DNA of 64,000 nucleotides from CAISCU01 sp943361925 (GTDB lineage: Bacteria > Bacteroidota > Bacteroidia > UKL13-3), in the NCBI GenBank assembly GCA_943361925.1, contig CALRIT020000002.1, forward strand, positions 282,277 to 346,276, read 5' to 3'. The notes beneath the pieces were generated by a model. It worked only from the letters and a program-made list of their open reading frames with translations, was not told the DNA's origin and did not search any database. The position numbers and the translations under genes are program-made. Position 1 is the stretch's first letter, and every line of letters begins with the position of its first letter. Positions 9,199 to 16,113 of the stretch are shown piece after piece.

Positions 9199-9714
9199 AT
9201 GAAATTAAGTAAAAAAACATCTCAATTGACAATGACTTTTATATTCATTGCACTAGGAACTGTAAAGTTATTTGGTCAAGCGCCACCAGCAGGTAAATAT
9301 GACACAATTAATTATCCTGAAGATAGAAAATTCATAAATTCTATCTCAAATATTTTTGACCCTTCACTATCCTTGAATGACAATTCTATTAGTATTGGTG
9401 CTGATGGGTCAATAGCTTATGGACTTGAAGAAGAATTTCAAAAATTTGCTAGAAACGGAATGACTTTTAAATCTGTTGTAACTGTTCCTGGGACTGAATT
9501 GGTAAGAATTTTCAATGGACATACTGCTATAAAAACTAAAATTGCCGATGTGGTTTTTTCAACACCTGATGGAGATTTACATTTTAAAGTGATTAGAGCC
9601 GAGACTTACATTAAAGAGAATGGGAAATGGTATTTTGTTTTAGGCCAAGGAACAAATTTTATGACTCAAGAAGAATTTAATGAATATAAAAAAATTCATA
9701 CCACTAAAAACTAA
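9199..9714 (+). CDS. Secreted SnoaL/NTF2-like (DUF4440-type) protein
   Basis: An in-frame TTG at 9160 extends the frame, but the ATG at 9199 gives a normal signal peptide (MKLSKKTSQLTMTFIFIALG ... LFGQ). The mature part of about 140 aa looks like an NTF2/SnoaL-like fold of the DUF4440 kind. It has LVRIFNGHTAIKTKIADVVF, then a FKVIRAETYIKENGKWYFVLGQGT ending, where the final W-(Y/K)-hydrophobic strand is characteristic. Such proteins can be ligand-binding or weakly enzymatic, and no catalytic residue is obvious. It marks the left edge of an AT-rich accessory region of small unknown genes. The family assignment is tentative. Confidence 0.55.
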   Translation: MKLSKKTSQLTMTFIFIALGTVKLFGQAPPAGKYDTINYPEDRKFINSISNIFDPSLSLNDNSISIGADGSIAYGLEEEFQKFARNGMTFKSVVTVPGTELVRIFNGHTAIKTKIADVVFSTPDGDLHFKVIRAETYIKENGKWYFVLGQGTNFMTQEEFNEYKKIHTTKN

Positions 9715-9740
9715 TATTGATGCAATTTAACTCTGCCAAC

Positions 9741-9834
9741 AGTGCATTGATAATAGACGTGCAATTCATCTATGTTTTATAGGATTTTAGAGGTTGATAA
9801 ATTTGTATTCGCAAGTTATATTTGAGTTTAAACG
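9741..9834 (+). repeat. Intergenic repeat unit A, copy 1
   Basis: This is a ~94-bp imperfect direct repeat present four times between 9741 and 12650, always after a gene. Shared landmarks, in order: GCATTTGCAATAGGCGTGCA, CAATTCGTCT, GGATTTTAG, GGTTGATAAATTTG and ACATTTGAGTTTAAACG. Copy 1 is the most diverged at its left end (GTGCATTGATAATAGACG) but keeps the right end complete. Confidence 0.8.
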
Positions 9835-9854
9835 AAAACCCAAAGGAAATCTGT

Positions 9855-9921
9855 GAAACGTTTTGCCCATTAAATAAAAATCTTCTTGGAGACTTCATTC
9901 ACAATACATATCTTCAAGTTA
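9855..9921 (+). repeat. Intergenic repeat unit B, copy 1
   Basis: This is a ~65-bp repeat found twice, here and at 11881-11944. Each copy lies just upstream of a cassette-like gene. The copies share a 26-nt identical core that includes CTTCTTGGAGACTTCATTC, and both end TATCTTCAAGTTA. It lies directly downstream of unit A copy 1. Confidence 0.75.
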
Positions 9922-9932
9922 TGCCCAATTGT
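9918..9932 (+). repeat. Left arm of an inverted repeat flanking one gene
   Basis: GTTATGCCCAATTGT lies 2 bp before the ATG at 9935. Its reverse complement occurs with one mismatch at 10506-10520, overlapping the stop codon of the same gene. The gene is therefore bounded at both ends by complementary 15-mers, like the core sites of an excisable cassette. Confidence 0.7.
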
Positions 9933-9934
9933 AA

Positions 9935-10519
9935 ATGACAGAGAAACTAAATACTGATATCGAAACAACAATCAAAATATACTCCATAGACGAACCACAA
10001 GGTGACAGTGGTTTATTCGTGAACTTTTTAAAATACTCGACAATATTTATAATAATATGGAGTTTTGTTTGGGTAATTATTTTAGGCAGATTTGAACCTC
10101 AAGACTCAATATTTAATTGGCTTGCAGACAATCCCATTCTGACCAATTTTTTGTTGACAATTGCTATCTGTACTTATTTTATTTTTCGCATTAGGAAAAA
10201 AATCAAATATGGAGACCCATTTGAGTTAACAATTGACGAAAATCAAAGGCTATTAACAGTTAAAGTAAAAAATACCTTTGAAAATGAAGTAGTGGTCAAG
10301 ACTATTCCCTTTCAAGACCTAGTAGTTCATATTGACATCGTAGAAAACAAACGAAGTAAGATGAGAGATTTTATTGAGACTCAAAGAATAATTAAAATTC
10401 TTAAAAATGATAAACTTGAAACATCAATAAATATACAATTGACAGCTTGGTGCAGACACCCTGAAATCGACAATATCGTTGAGACACTTAAGTCACGAGC
10501 GAAAAACAACTGGGCATAA
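9935..10519 (+). CDS. Unknown membrane protein in a repeat-bounded cassette
   Basis: The 194-aa protein matches no family I know. It starts with a soluble acidic stretch (MTEKLNTDIETTIKIYSIDE), has two membrane helices at about 33-50 and 66-84 followed by a basic stop-transfer (RIRKKIK), and ends in a cytoplasmic beta-rich domain of about 105 aa (FELTIDENQRLLTVKVKN ... TQRIIKILKN) that may be PH-like. The gene is tightly bounded by an inverted 15-mer (9918-9932 and 10506-10520); the right arm contains its stop codon. Repeat unit A lies on both sides. Its position in the repeat array suggests acquisition as a mobile cassette; function unknown. Confidence 0.6.
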   Translation: MTEKLNTDIETTIKIYSIDEPQGDSGLFVNFLKYSTIFIIIWSFVWVIILGRFEPQDSIFNWLADNPILTNFLLTIAICTYFIFRIRKKIKYGDPFELTIDENQRLLTVKVKNTFENEVVVKTIPFQDLVVHIDIVENKRSKMRDFIETQRIIKILKNDKLETSINIQLTAWCRHPEIDNIVETLKSRAKNNWA

Positions 10520-10520
10520 C
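10506..10520 (+). repeat. Right arm of the inverted repeat flanking one gene
   Basis: ACAACTGGGCATAAC matches the reverse complement of 9918-9932 at 14 of 15 positions and includes the TAA stop of the enclosed gene. Repeat unit A copy 2 starts at the very next base. Confidence 0.7.
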
Positions 10521-10613
10521 AGGCCATTTGCAATAGGCGTGCAATTTGTCTCTGTTTGAAGGGATTTTATGGTTGATAAATCTGTTTTCAAAAACTACAT
10601 TTGAGAATAAACA
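10521..10613 (+). repeat. Intergenic repeat unit A, copy 2
   Basis: Landmarks: CATTTGCAATAGGCGTGCAA, GGGATTTTATGGTTGATAAA and ACATTTGAGAATAAACA. A weak internal stem can form between AATTTGTC (10543-10550) and GATAAATC (10575-10582). It is the copy closest to a consensus at its left end and abuts the cassette right arm. Confidence 0.8.
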
Positions 10614-10656
10614 ATCGTCTATCGAAGATTCTATCGAGGATTATTAGCAACTTAAA

Positions 10657-11172
10657 ATGACTGTAAAGAGTAAAATATTAATAGGGACTATATTATTGAT
10701 AATGGTAATTACTACTATAGTCTATATTACTTTGTTTAGTAGTTATGATTATAGGAAAGAAATCAGAAAACGTTACAAATATAACGAGGTGTCTAGTATT
10801 GAAACTTATGAGCATGACTGTCGAATAGAGTTCAAGAACAATGTCAAATTTCCAATTGACAAACCATATTATGCTAAACTACATTTTGCCCGATTCTTAA
10901 AACCTACAAAAAACTTAAATAAAAGCCAAACAGAAACAATTCTAAAAATACTTAACGACACGGCTTCTTATGTTTGGGGAGAACTCGGGACACCTTATTT
11001 TGATAGTCATTTTACCTTTCATGATAAAGACGGAAATTGTATCGGTTATACAGCATTTAGTTTTGACGGCCAAACCTACTCTACTCCAAGTTTAGCAAAA
11101 ATGAAATGGGGCTTCCTAACAGATAAAGCAAGAGTGATTTTAATGGAAACAATCAACCTTGACAAAGATTAA
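10657..11172 (+). CDS. Unknown small single-helix membrane protein
   Basis: The 171-aa product has one N-terminal membrane helix or uncleaved signal anchor (KILIGTILLIMVITTIVYIT, about 5-25), then an extracytoplasmic domain. I do not recognise the family. The domain has a Cys pair (HDC near 54 and GNC near 128), a WGELGTPYFDSHF stretch and a FHDKDGNCIGY turn, suggesting a compact alpha/beta fold. The gene sits between repeat unit A copies 2 and 3, so it forms one cassette of about 675 bp counted repeat to repeat. No operon partner. Confidence 0.6.
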   Translation: MTVKSKILIGTILLIMVITTIVYITLFSSYDYRKEIRKRYKYNEVSSIETYEHDCRIEFKNNVKFPIDKPYYAKLHFARFLKPTKNLNKSQTETILKILNDTASYVWGELGTPYFDSHFTFHDKDGNCIGYTAFSFDGQTYSTPSLAKMKWGFLTDKARVILMETINLDKD

Positions 11173-11194
11173 TTATAGACTGAAAAAACATAAA

Positions 11195-11288
11195 AGCACA
11201 TTTGCAATAGGAATGCAATTCGTCTCCTTTTGACAGGATTTTAGTGGTTGGTAAATTCGTTTTCCTAAGTTACATTTGAGTTTAAACG
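11195..11288 (+). repeat. Intergenic repeat unit A, copy 3
   Basis: Landmarks: CACATTTGCAATAGGAATGC, TGACAGGATTTTAGTGGTTG, and TACATTTGAGTTTAAACG at the right end. Full length (94 bp), beginning 22 bp after the stop of the preceding gene. Confidence 0.8.
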
Positions 11289-11327
11289 CAGGTCCATCAC
11301 AAATTTGCGGAATGATTTGGGTAATTT

Positions 11328-11750
11328 ATGAGAGAACGTTTATCTATAGTATTATCAATTGTGCTTTTGTTTGCCTCGTGTGATTTTGGAAATAGCGGTG
11401 AAGAAGAGCATTTAATCGGAAAATACTATGTTGGTTGGGAAGACTTAAAAGCAAACAGGTGTATTTATATTAAAGAAACTCCTGAATCCAATGACGGACA
11501 AGTGATAGTTTCAGATTATGTTTTTGCAATTGGTAATAGTAATCGATACATAATAGCAAAGACTTTAAGCGGACCTAAATCAACAATTGAATATTATCAT
11601 ATTATTGACACCAAAGGGTTTTACCACACCAACTTCAACAATAATAATTACTGGGAATTTTCTTCCTTAACTGAATTTCAGAAAAAATTAGCTGAACTAA
11701 ATATTTCAACACTTGAGTTCAACAGGAATTATCCTAAAGACCCATGGTAA
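11328..11750 (+). CDS. Small lipoprotein, DUF3997-like
   Basis: The 140-aa protein has a lipoprotein signal (MRERLSIVLSIVLLFASC, Cys18) and a mature part patterned like DUF3997: LIGKYYVGWEDL, then VFAIGNSNRYIIAKT near 65-80, an IEYYHIID strand, and a final LTEFQKKLAELNISTLEF helix. DUF3997 proteins are small secreted lipoproteins with no assigned role. The assignment rests on motif order remembered from the family and is moderate. The gene follows repeat unit A copy 3. The downstream gap contains repeat B instead of A, which is why this cassette and the next share one inter-A interval. Confidence 0.55.
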   Translation: MRERLSIVLSIVLLFASCDFGNSGEEEHLIGKYYVGWEDLKANRCIYIKETPESNDGQVIVSDYVFAIGNSNRYIIAKTLSGPKSTIEYYHIIDTKGFYHTNFNNNNYWEFSSLTEFQKKLAELNISTLEFNRNYPKDPW

Positions 11751-11880
11751 TAAACAAGTCATAACAAGGGTTCTTTGTCAGGTGGAATGATATATAAACT
11801 TGAAGCTTTGTGCTTCTAATAAACTTCAGTAACAAATTTAAACTTTATGCCCAGAAACCCGCCCAAAACAGAAAGTCCGG

Positions 11881-11944
11881 GAACGTTTGCCGAATTTAAA
11901 AAATCTTCTTGGAGACTTCATTCACTATTTATATCTTCAAGTTA
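11881..11944 (+). repeat. Intergenic repeat unit B, copy 2
   Basis: Second copy of the ~65-bp unit at 9855-9921, with the same core (CTTCTTGGAGACTTCATTC) and the same TATCTTCAAGTTA end. It is followed by GCGGTAATTC, in the position where copy 1 is followed by TGCCCAATTG. Confidence 0.75.
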
Positions 11945-11958
11945 GCGGTAATTCAACA

Positions 11959-12567
11959 ATGACACGACACATTATACAAAAAGCTAAATTATTGACATTA
12001 ATATCCTTTATTGTTTTGACAGGTTGTAATCTTAATTCAAAATCTGACGAACAAAAAATTAACCAAATTGATTCAAACAAAAAACTTCGCTTGCTAACAT
12101 ATGGTGGACCACCAGACATGGAAAAACAAAGTGCAGAAAATGTTATTGCTGACAAATGGGGAATTGAATTTTATGGAGTTGCAGGTTGTATCGTGACACA
12201 AGAACTAATTGACAGTGTAGAAAAACATAACAAAGAAATTGAAGTTCTGATTAAAAATAAATATGGAAAATCTTGGAAATCCTCCTTTAACAAAGAAGTA
12301 GAAGAAGAATTGATTAAACAAAAAATTGCATCTGCATTATTAGACAAAGAAGAAATTATTATTACTAAGAAAACGGAGTTGAACAAAGAAGGGAATGGAA
12401 TTCATTACCATTTTAAACCAATTAACCAAAATGAATATAATGTTAGTATTAAAAGCTGGGGACAAATTAACGGAAAAGATGAATATGTATCCTACTTCAG
12501 TTTTTGGGTGAACATAGAAAATATGAAAACCAAATTAACTAGTGACAGCAGTTCAATAATAGAATGA
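11959..12567 (+). CDS. Lipoprotein of unknown family
   Basis: The frame is open from 11887, but that part encodes repeat B. I start at ATG 11959, which gives a lipoprotein signal (MTRHIIQKAKLLTLISFIVL, then TGC with the lipid-modified Cys near residue 23). The mature protein of about 180 aa contains a GGPPDMEKQSAENVIADKWG segment and a WGIEFYGVAGCIVTQELID segment around 60-85. Then come a helical charged stretch (KHNKEIEVLIKNKYGKSWK) and a C-terminal beta region. The YG.AGC.V pattern recurs in unknown Bacteroidota lipoproteins I have seen, but I cannot name a family. It lies between repeat B copy 2 and repeat A copy 4. Confidence 0.55.
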   Translation: MTRHIIQKAKLLTLISFIVLTGCNLNSKSDEQKINQIDSNKKLRLLTYGGPPDMEKQSAENVIADKWGIEFYGVAGCIVTQELIDSVEKHNKEIEVLIKNKYGKSWKSSFNKEVEEELIKQKIASALLDKEEIIITKKTELNKEGNGIHYHFKPINQNEYNVSIKSWGQINGKDEYVSYFSFWVNIENMKTKLTSDSSSIIE

Positions 12568-12580
12568 ACTTCCCTTAACT

Positions 12581-12650
12581 GCGCATTTACAATTGGCGTT
12601 CAATTCGTCTTTGTTTGACAGGATTTTAGTGTTTGATAAATTTGTTTTGA
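12581..12650 (+). repeat. Intergenic repeat unit A, copy 4 (right end missing)
   Basis: Landmarks GCGCATTTACAATTGGCG, CAATTCGTCTTTGTTTGACA and GGATTTTAGTGTTTGATAAA are present, but the ACATTTGAGTTTAAACG end is absent. The array stops here, 80 bp before the Fic gene. Confidence 0.75.
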
Positions 12651-12700
12651 AAGAGCCCTTTGCTGTAATGAATTTATTTTTTCAAATCAAAAAAATCGTT

Positions 12701-12731
12701 TATTTTTGATAGTATCAAATGATACTATCAA
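12701..12731 (+). promoter_or_regulatory. Fic-gene promoter with twin-palindrome operator
   Basis: A Bacteroidota -7 element, TATTTTTG (12701-12708), overlaps a perfect 12-bp inverted repeat, TTGATAGTATCA (12706-12717) and TGATACTATCAA (12720-12731). Each arm contains its own palindrome (TGATA-G-TATCA and TGATA-C-TATCA), so there are two adjacent binding sites over the expected transcription start. The placement fits a repressor operator, possibly bound by the Fic protein's own C-terminal winged helix. Confidence 0.65.
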
Positions 12732-13684
12732 TGAAACCTCCATACGATATTACTCCAAAGATTCTGAAGCTAATCTGTTCCATTTCAGAGAAAATTGGGG
12801 AGGTAAATGCAAATTATCTCAATAAGCAATCGCCTTTATTAAGGAAACAAAACAGAATAAAAACAATTCAATCGTCCTTACAAATTGAAGGAAATACTTT
12901 ATCAGAAGACCAAATTACAGCCTTGATTGAGAACAAAAGAGTTATTGGTCCTGAAAAAGATGTTTTAGAGGTAATAAATGCCCTAAAGGTATATGATAGA
13001 TTGCATACTTATAAATCTACTTCAGAAAGAGATTTTTTAAAAGCACATGCCGGATTGATGAATAGCCTAGTAGAAAATCCAGGGAAATACAGAAACAAAA
13101 GCGTTGGAATTGTTAAAGGCAGCCATCTTGAACACCTTGCACCACCCTATAAAAATGTGCCTTCTCTAATGAAGAACTTATTTATGTATCTAAAAGATAA
13201 AAATGAATTGACATTGATAAAGAGTTGTGTTTTTCATTATGAGATGGAATTCATTCATCCATTTATTGATGGCAATGGAAGAATGGGCCGATTATGGCAG
13301 ACAGTAATCCTTTTAAAGGAGTATCAAGTTTTTGAATTCCTCCCATTTGAAACAATGATCAATACAACACAAGATGAATATTACAAATCATTATCTCTAA
13401 GTGACAAATCAGGAAAGTCCACGCCTTTCATAGAATACATGTTAGACGTAATTAATCAATCATTGTCACAATTACTCAATTATAACAATAGAATTTTAAA
13501 AGATACTGATAGGCTCGATTACTTTTTAAGTCTGGGTTTTAAAGAGTTTAGTCGAAAAGATTACATGAATATATTTAAAGACATATCAACTGCAACTGCA
13601 AGTCGTGACCTCAAGAAAGGTATAGAGTTGAAATTGTTTAAGAGCAATGGACAATTAAACAAAACAAAATACATTGTAAGATAA
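12731..13684 (+). CDS. Fic-domain AMP-transferase with inhibitory helix and winged-helix tail
   Basis: Numbered from the upstream in-frame ATG at 12719, the protein has an N-terminal inhibitory helix motif SSLQIEGN (52-59, inhibitory Glu57), the Fic catalytic loop HPFIDGNGRMGR (His180, Asp184, Arg188, Arg191), and a C-terminal winged-helix-like segment (about 275-321, with the STATASRDLKKG recognition-helix pattern). This is the class II Fic architecture. The family transfers AMP from ATP to hydroxyl side chains, with the Glu switch blocking ATP. I prefer the ATG at 12731 because the 12719 ATG lies inside the operator and MKPPYDITPKIL is the usual family start; both are possible. Target unknown. 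It follows directly on the repeat array. Confidence 0.9.
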   Translation: MKPPYDITPKILKLICSISEKIGEVNANYLNKQSPLLRKQNRIKTIQSSLQIEGNTLSEDQITALIENKRVIGPEKDVLEVINALKVYDRLHTYKSTSERDFLKAHAGLMNSLVENPGKYRNKSVGIVKGSHLEHLAPPYKNVPSLMKNLFMYLKDKNELTLIKSCVFHYEMEFIHPFIDGNGRMGRLWQTVILLKEYQVFEFLPFETMINTTQDEYYKSLSLSDKSGKSTPFIEYMLDVINQSLSQLLNYNNRILKDTDRLDYFLSLGFKEFSRKDYMNIFKDISTATASRDLKKGIELKLFKSNGQLNKTKYIVR

Positions 13685-14067
13685 ATACGATTCATATTAA
13701 AATAACAATTAAACAAAACCCTTTATTGACTCAATAGCTTCTGAGTTTTGATAAGCATTCCAAAGTATTGATTTTGCCACCGCATATCCTCCCTTTAGTT
13801 CACGATTCCAACTTTAAGCATGGCCGTGGTTTACGCCTAAATTATACAAACCTGATTTTCTTCCTTGATCTGAGCCACAGAAGAGCTATTATCAATCTGT
13901 AAGCAATTAATTCATTATTTAAAAATTAATGGTGGTTTTGTAGCCACAAAATGATGCCCCAATCTCCTTGATTCATTAACTATTTTCGTTTACTTTTACC
14001 TTTCAGATTGTGGATAGTTTTTTTCATTTTCTGACGTTATGAATAGCCAAATAATAAAGTATTTAAA
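13685..14067 (+). other. 383-bp intergenic region with a decayed gene remnant
   Basis: No intact gene. A minus-strand coding-like remnant lies at 13709-13813 (listed separately). The rest is AT-rich with no terminator or clear promoter that I can see. Confidence 0.4.
13709..13813 (-). pseudogene. C-terminal remnant of an unidentified gene
   Basis: A 34-codon frame reads like real protein ending at a stop (WNRELKGGYAVAKSILWNAY, then ESIKGFV), with an in-frame stop immediately upstream and no start codon. It looks like the last part of a lost gene. I cannot identify the family. Confidence 0.3.
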
Positions 14068-14802
14068 ATGAATTTAACTTTAACAGCATTCGGACAGAGT
14101 AAAAAATATACAATTAGAGAAAGAACTGATTTAATCATCAATTTCCATAAAAAGATTTCCGATATACTAGGACAAAACGATTGGAAAATATATAACAAAA
14201 AAACAGCAATAATTAATATCTGTGATTACCAAAAGGCATATCCTGAAATTTATACTCAAGTTAAGCAAGGATTAAATTCTAAGCTTGTAAAACCAATCAG
14301 ATATAAGGAAGATGACATTGCTGACATTACAAGTAGTTGCAATTTTTATAATATAGATAAAAATTCATTCAATGTTGAATATTCTCTCGGATACCCGAGT
14401 AATGTATTTCCTTCTTTTAGATTCGGAATAACTAGTATGACAGATCAAGAACTATTCACAAAAGAAAAAATTTTAGAAATTGCTCATTTAGTAATAAGAA
14501 ACTGGAACCCTGAAATGTTATGCGTTACTAATCCTGACTTCTTTCATACAATATCAAAATCTCATAAACATGGTACTCCATGGTCAGGATGGTTTACTTA
14601 CGTTTCAAAATCATTAGAACCAAATCATAAAAACAAATCAGGAAATTTAGATATCGCAAGCATAATAGATATTCAAGGTTATGGTAAAATATATTGGGTT
14701 ACTGACGACATGTTTGATATGAGAAACAAGGAACACATTTTAAAAGCGCTGACCTTAGAAAAGTATTTTCTGGATAATGAAATAAAAATGACTTGGAGAT
14801 AA
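14068..14802 (+). CDS. Hypothetical protein, possibly immunity-type (Imm52/DUF3396-like)
   Basis: The 244-aa protein is isolated in an accessory region. Features: FRFGITSMTDQELFTKEKI (about 117-135), VIRNWNPEMLCVTNPDF (about 146-162), and GTPWSGWFTYVSKSLEP (about 169-185), then a C-terminal IIDIQGYGKIYWVTDD. The order helix-W-N-P, then G-W-x-x-Y, then the closing strand resembles the Imm52/DUF3396 fold found beside polymorphic toxins. There is no toxin in the window, so this is a weak inference. The N-terminus (MNLTLTAFGQSKKYT) looks like the end of a signal peptide, and its beginning may be lost or frameshifted; an out-of-frame ATG lies at 14038. Confidence 0.45.
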   Translation: MNLTLTAFGQSKKYTIRERTDLIINFHKKISDILGQNDWKIYNKKTAIINICDYQKAYPEIYTQVKQGLNSKLVKPIRYKEDDIADITSSCNFYNIDKNSFNVEYSLGYPSNVFPSFRFGITSMTDQELFTKEKILEIAHLVIRNWNPEMLCVTNPDFFHTISKSHKHGTPWSGWFTYVSKSLEPNHKNKSGNLDIASIIDIQGYGKIYWVTDDMFDMRNKEHILKALTLEKYFLDNEIKMTWR

Positions 14803-15207
14803 TTGATTGTCTGCCTTAAATAGCTTCGCCAGATTTAAGCGATGAGGTGCTCCTCAGCCTTAGTTGAACAGGGTCCTCCGATACTCGGATTCAATTTCAG
14901 AATACCGACTGTACTCTAGCCATGCTCATGTTCTTCGCATTTGTTCTTAAATATAAAATACAGTTCCTTATCCATTGAAAATAAACCCATGCCATACTTC
15001 TTATGCATTAGAAAATAGGCTTCGAATTAAAAGACATAGTTGCATTAGTTAATCGATAAAAATTATATACTAAATTCTGTTGTTGATTTGATTCTAAAAT
15101 ATAAGCTGTCAACCCTGGCATAATTTATTACCGTGTTATTTTAACGATTTGATATCAAAAAAATTTAACCTGTATTTATCCAGTATCGTTTAAACAAAAA
15201 TAACTTC
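14803..15207 (+). other. AT-rich intergenic region without a convincing gene
   Basis: I find only very short frames. A minus-strand 22-codon run around 14860-14925 ends at a stop and may be a relic, but it is too short to claim. No RNA gene was seen. Confidence 0.35.
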
Positions 15208-15310
15208 ATCCCAACGCAATGCCCGCGTAAGGGATAGTAGCGGATATCCTTTTTGTGAGGCACGAGCAAAAAGATAGTAGCGGATAGCCCGGCCCGTAGG
15301 GATACGCCCA
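15208..15310 (+). repeat. GC-rich structured intergenic element (Bacteroidota-type repeat)
   Basis: This is an island of GC-rich sequence in AT-rich surroundings. It contains the 14-nt direct repeat GATAGTAGCGGATA twice (15233-15246 and 15273-15286), a hairpin CTTTTTG / CAAAAAG around GAGGCACGAG, and a tail AGCCCGGCCCGTAGGGATAC. Sequences of the form GATAG-x-GGATAGCCCGG are familiar to me as intergenic elements in many Bacteroidota genomes. I cannot say whether it is an RNA, a repetitive palindromic element or a relic of a mobile element. It lies downstream of the NYN-LOTUS gene (which is on the minus strand). Confidence 0.5.
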
Positions 15311-15360
15311 AAAGAAAATTTTACTACTAAATGGAATGATGTTGAAGAAGAAATTGTGGT

Positions 15361-16113
15361 TTATTTCTTTCTTAAATAAATGTGTTTGACGTTGCTTTTG
15401 CCACTTTCTCTTTCATCTATTTCGAATTGATTCATGCTTCTGATGAAGGGCAACATTTTTGTGAAACCATAATTTCTTGAGTCGAAATCGGGTTTCTTTT
15501 TTAATAACAAATTTCCTAAATCACCTAAATAGGCCCAGCCATTTTCATCTGCCAAATCGCTGATGCTGTCTTTGAATAATTTGATGATTTGTTTATCGAT
15601 TTTATTCAGCGTTTCTTTTTTAGCTTTTGGTGGTTTACCCGGAGCTGCGGTTTCATTTTGCTCTTCAGGTTCAGGTTTTAAAATCTCGAGGTAAATGAAT
15701 TTATCGCAGGCCGTAATAAACGGATTGAGTGTTTTCTTCTCTCCTATTCCAATTACTTTCATTCCGGCTTCACGTAAACGAGTTGCCAATCGGGTGAAAT
15801 CACTGTCGCTTGAAACGATGCAGAAACCATCAACTTTTCCTGTATAAAGTATATCCATTGCATCGATAATTAAGGCACTATCTGATGCATTTTTGCCACT
15901 CGAATACGAATATTGTTGTATAGGTGTAATGGCGTTTTCTAGTAAGACCTTTTTCCATCCCGAGACAGTTGGTTTGGTCCAATCGGCATAAATTCTTTTA
16001 AATGTAGGTGTACCATATTTGGCTATCTCCTCAAACATCTCCTTTACATTGGCGTAAGGAACATTATCTGCATCGATGAGCACAGCCAGTTTTAACTCTT
16101 TTTTGTTTTCCAT
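15361..16113 (-). CDS. NYN-domain ribonuclease-like protein with LOTUS/OST-HTH tail
   Basis: The N-terminal ~145 residues form a NYN (LabA/DUF88, PIN-like) nuclease domain. The conserved acids are visible: IDADN (Asp14, Asp16), ASDSAL (Asp78) and SSDSDF (Asp103, Asp105). A Lys/Pro/Glu-rich linker (about 150-170) leads to an OST-HTH/LOTUS domain at about 170-250 (DKQIIKLFKDSISDLADENG, then YLGDLGNLLLKKKPDF and SRNYGFTKMLPFI). The combination suggests an RNA-binding, RNA-cleaving protein. Bacterial NYN-LOTUS proteins are common but poorly characterised. The gene stands alone, starting at an ATG after an AT-rich leader. Catalytic residues are intact, so activity is plausible. Confidence 0.88.
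   Translation of the reverse strand: MENKKELKLAVLIDADNVPYANVKEMFEEIAKYGTPTFKRIYADWTKPTVSGWKKVLLENAITPIQQYSYSSGKNASDSALIIDAMDILYTGKVDGFCIVSSDSDFTRLATRLREAGMKVIGIGEKKTLNPFITACDKFIYLEILKPEPEEQNETAAPGKPPKAKKETLNKIDKQIIKLFKDSISDLADENGWAYLGDLGNLLLKKKPDFDSRNYGFTKMLPFIRSMNQFEIDERESGKSNVKHIYLRKK

Noticed and set aside
9741..12650. The repeat array as a CRISPR locus
   Set aside because: Units are about 94 bp, imperfect, spaced 675-1385 bp apart, and the intervals are genes rather than spacers.
9741..12650. A canonical integron
   Set aside because: Core sites deviate from GTTRRRY/RYYYAAC, no clear attC fold spans the repeats, and no integrase gene is in the window; kept only as a hypothesis.
14038..14068. 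A frameshift joining a short upstream frame to the immunity-like protein as its signal peptide
   Set aside because: The joined sequence lacks a hydrophobic core long enough for a signal peptide.
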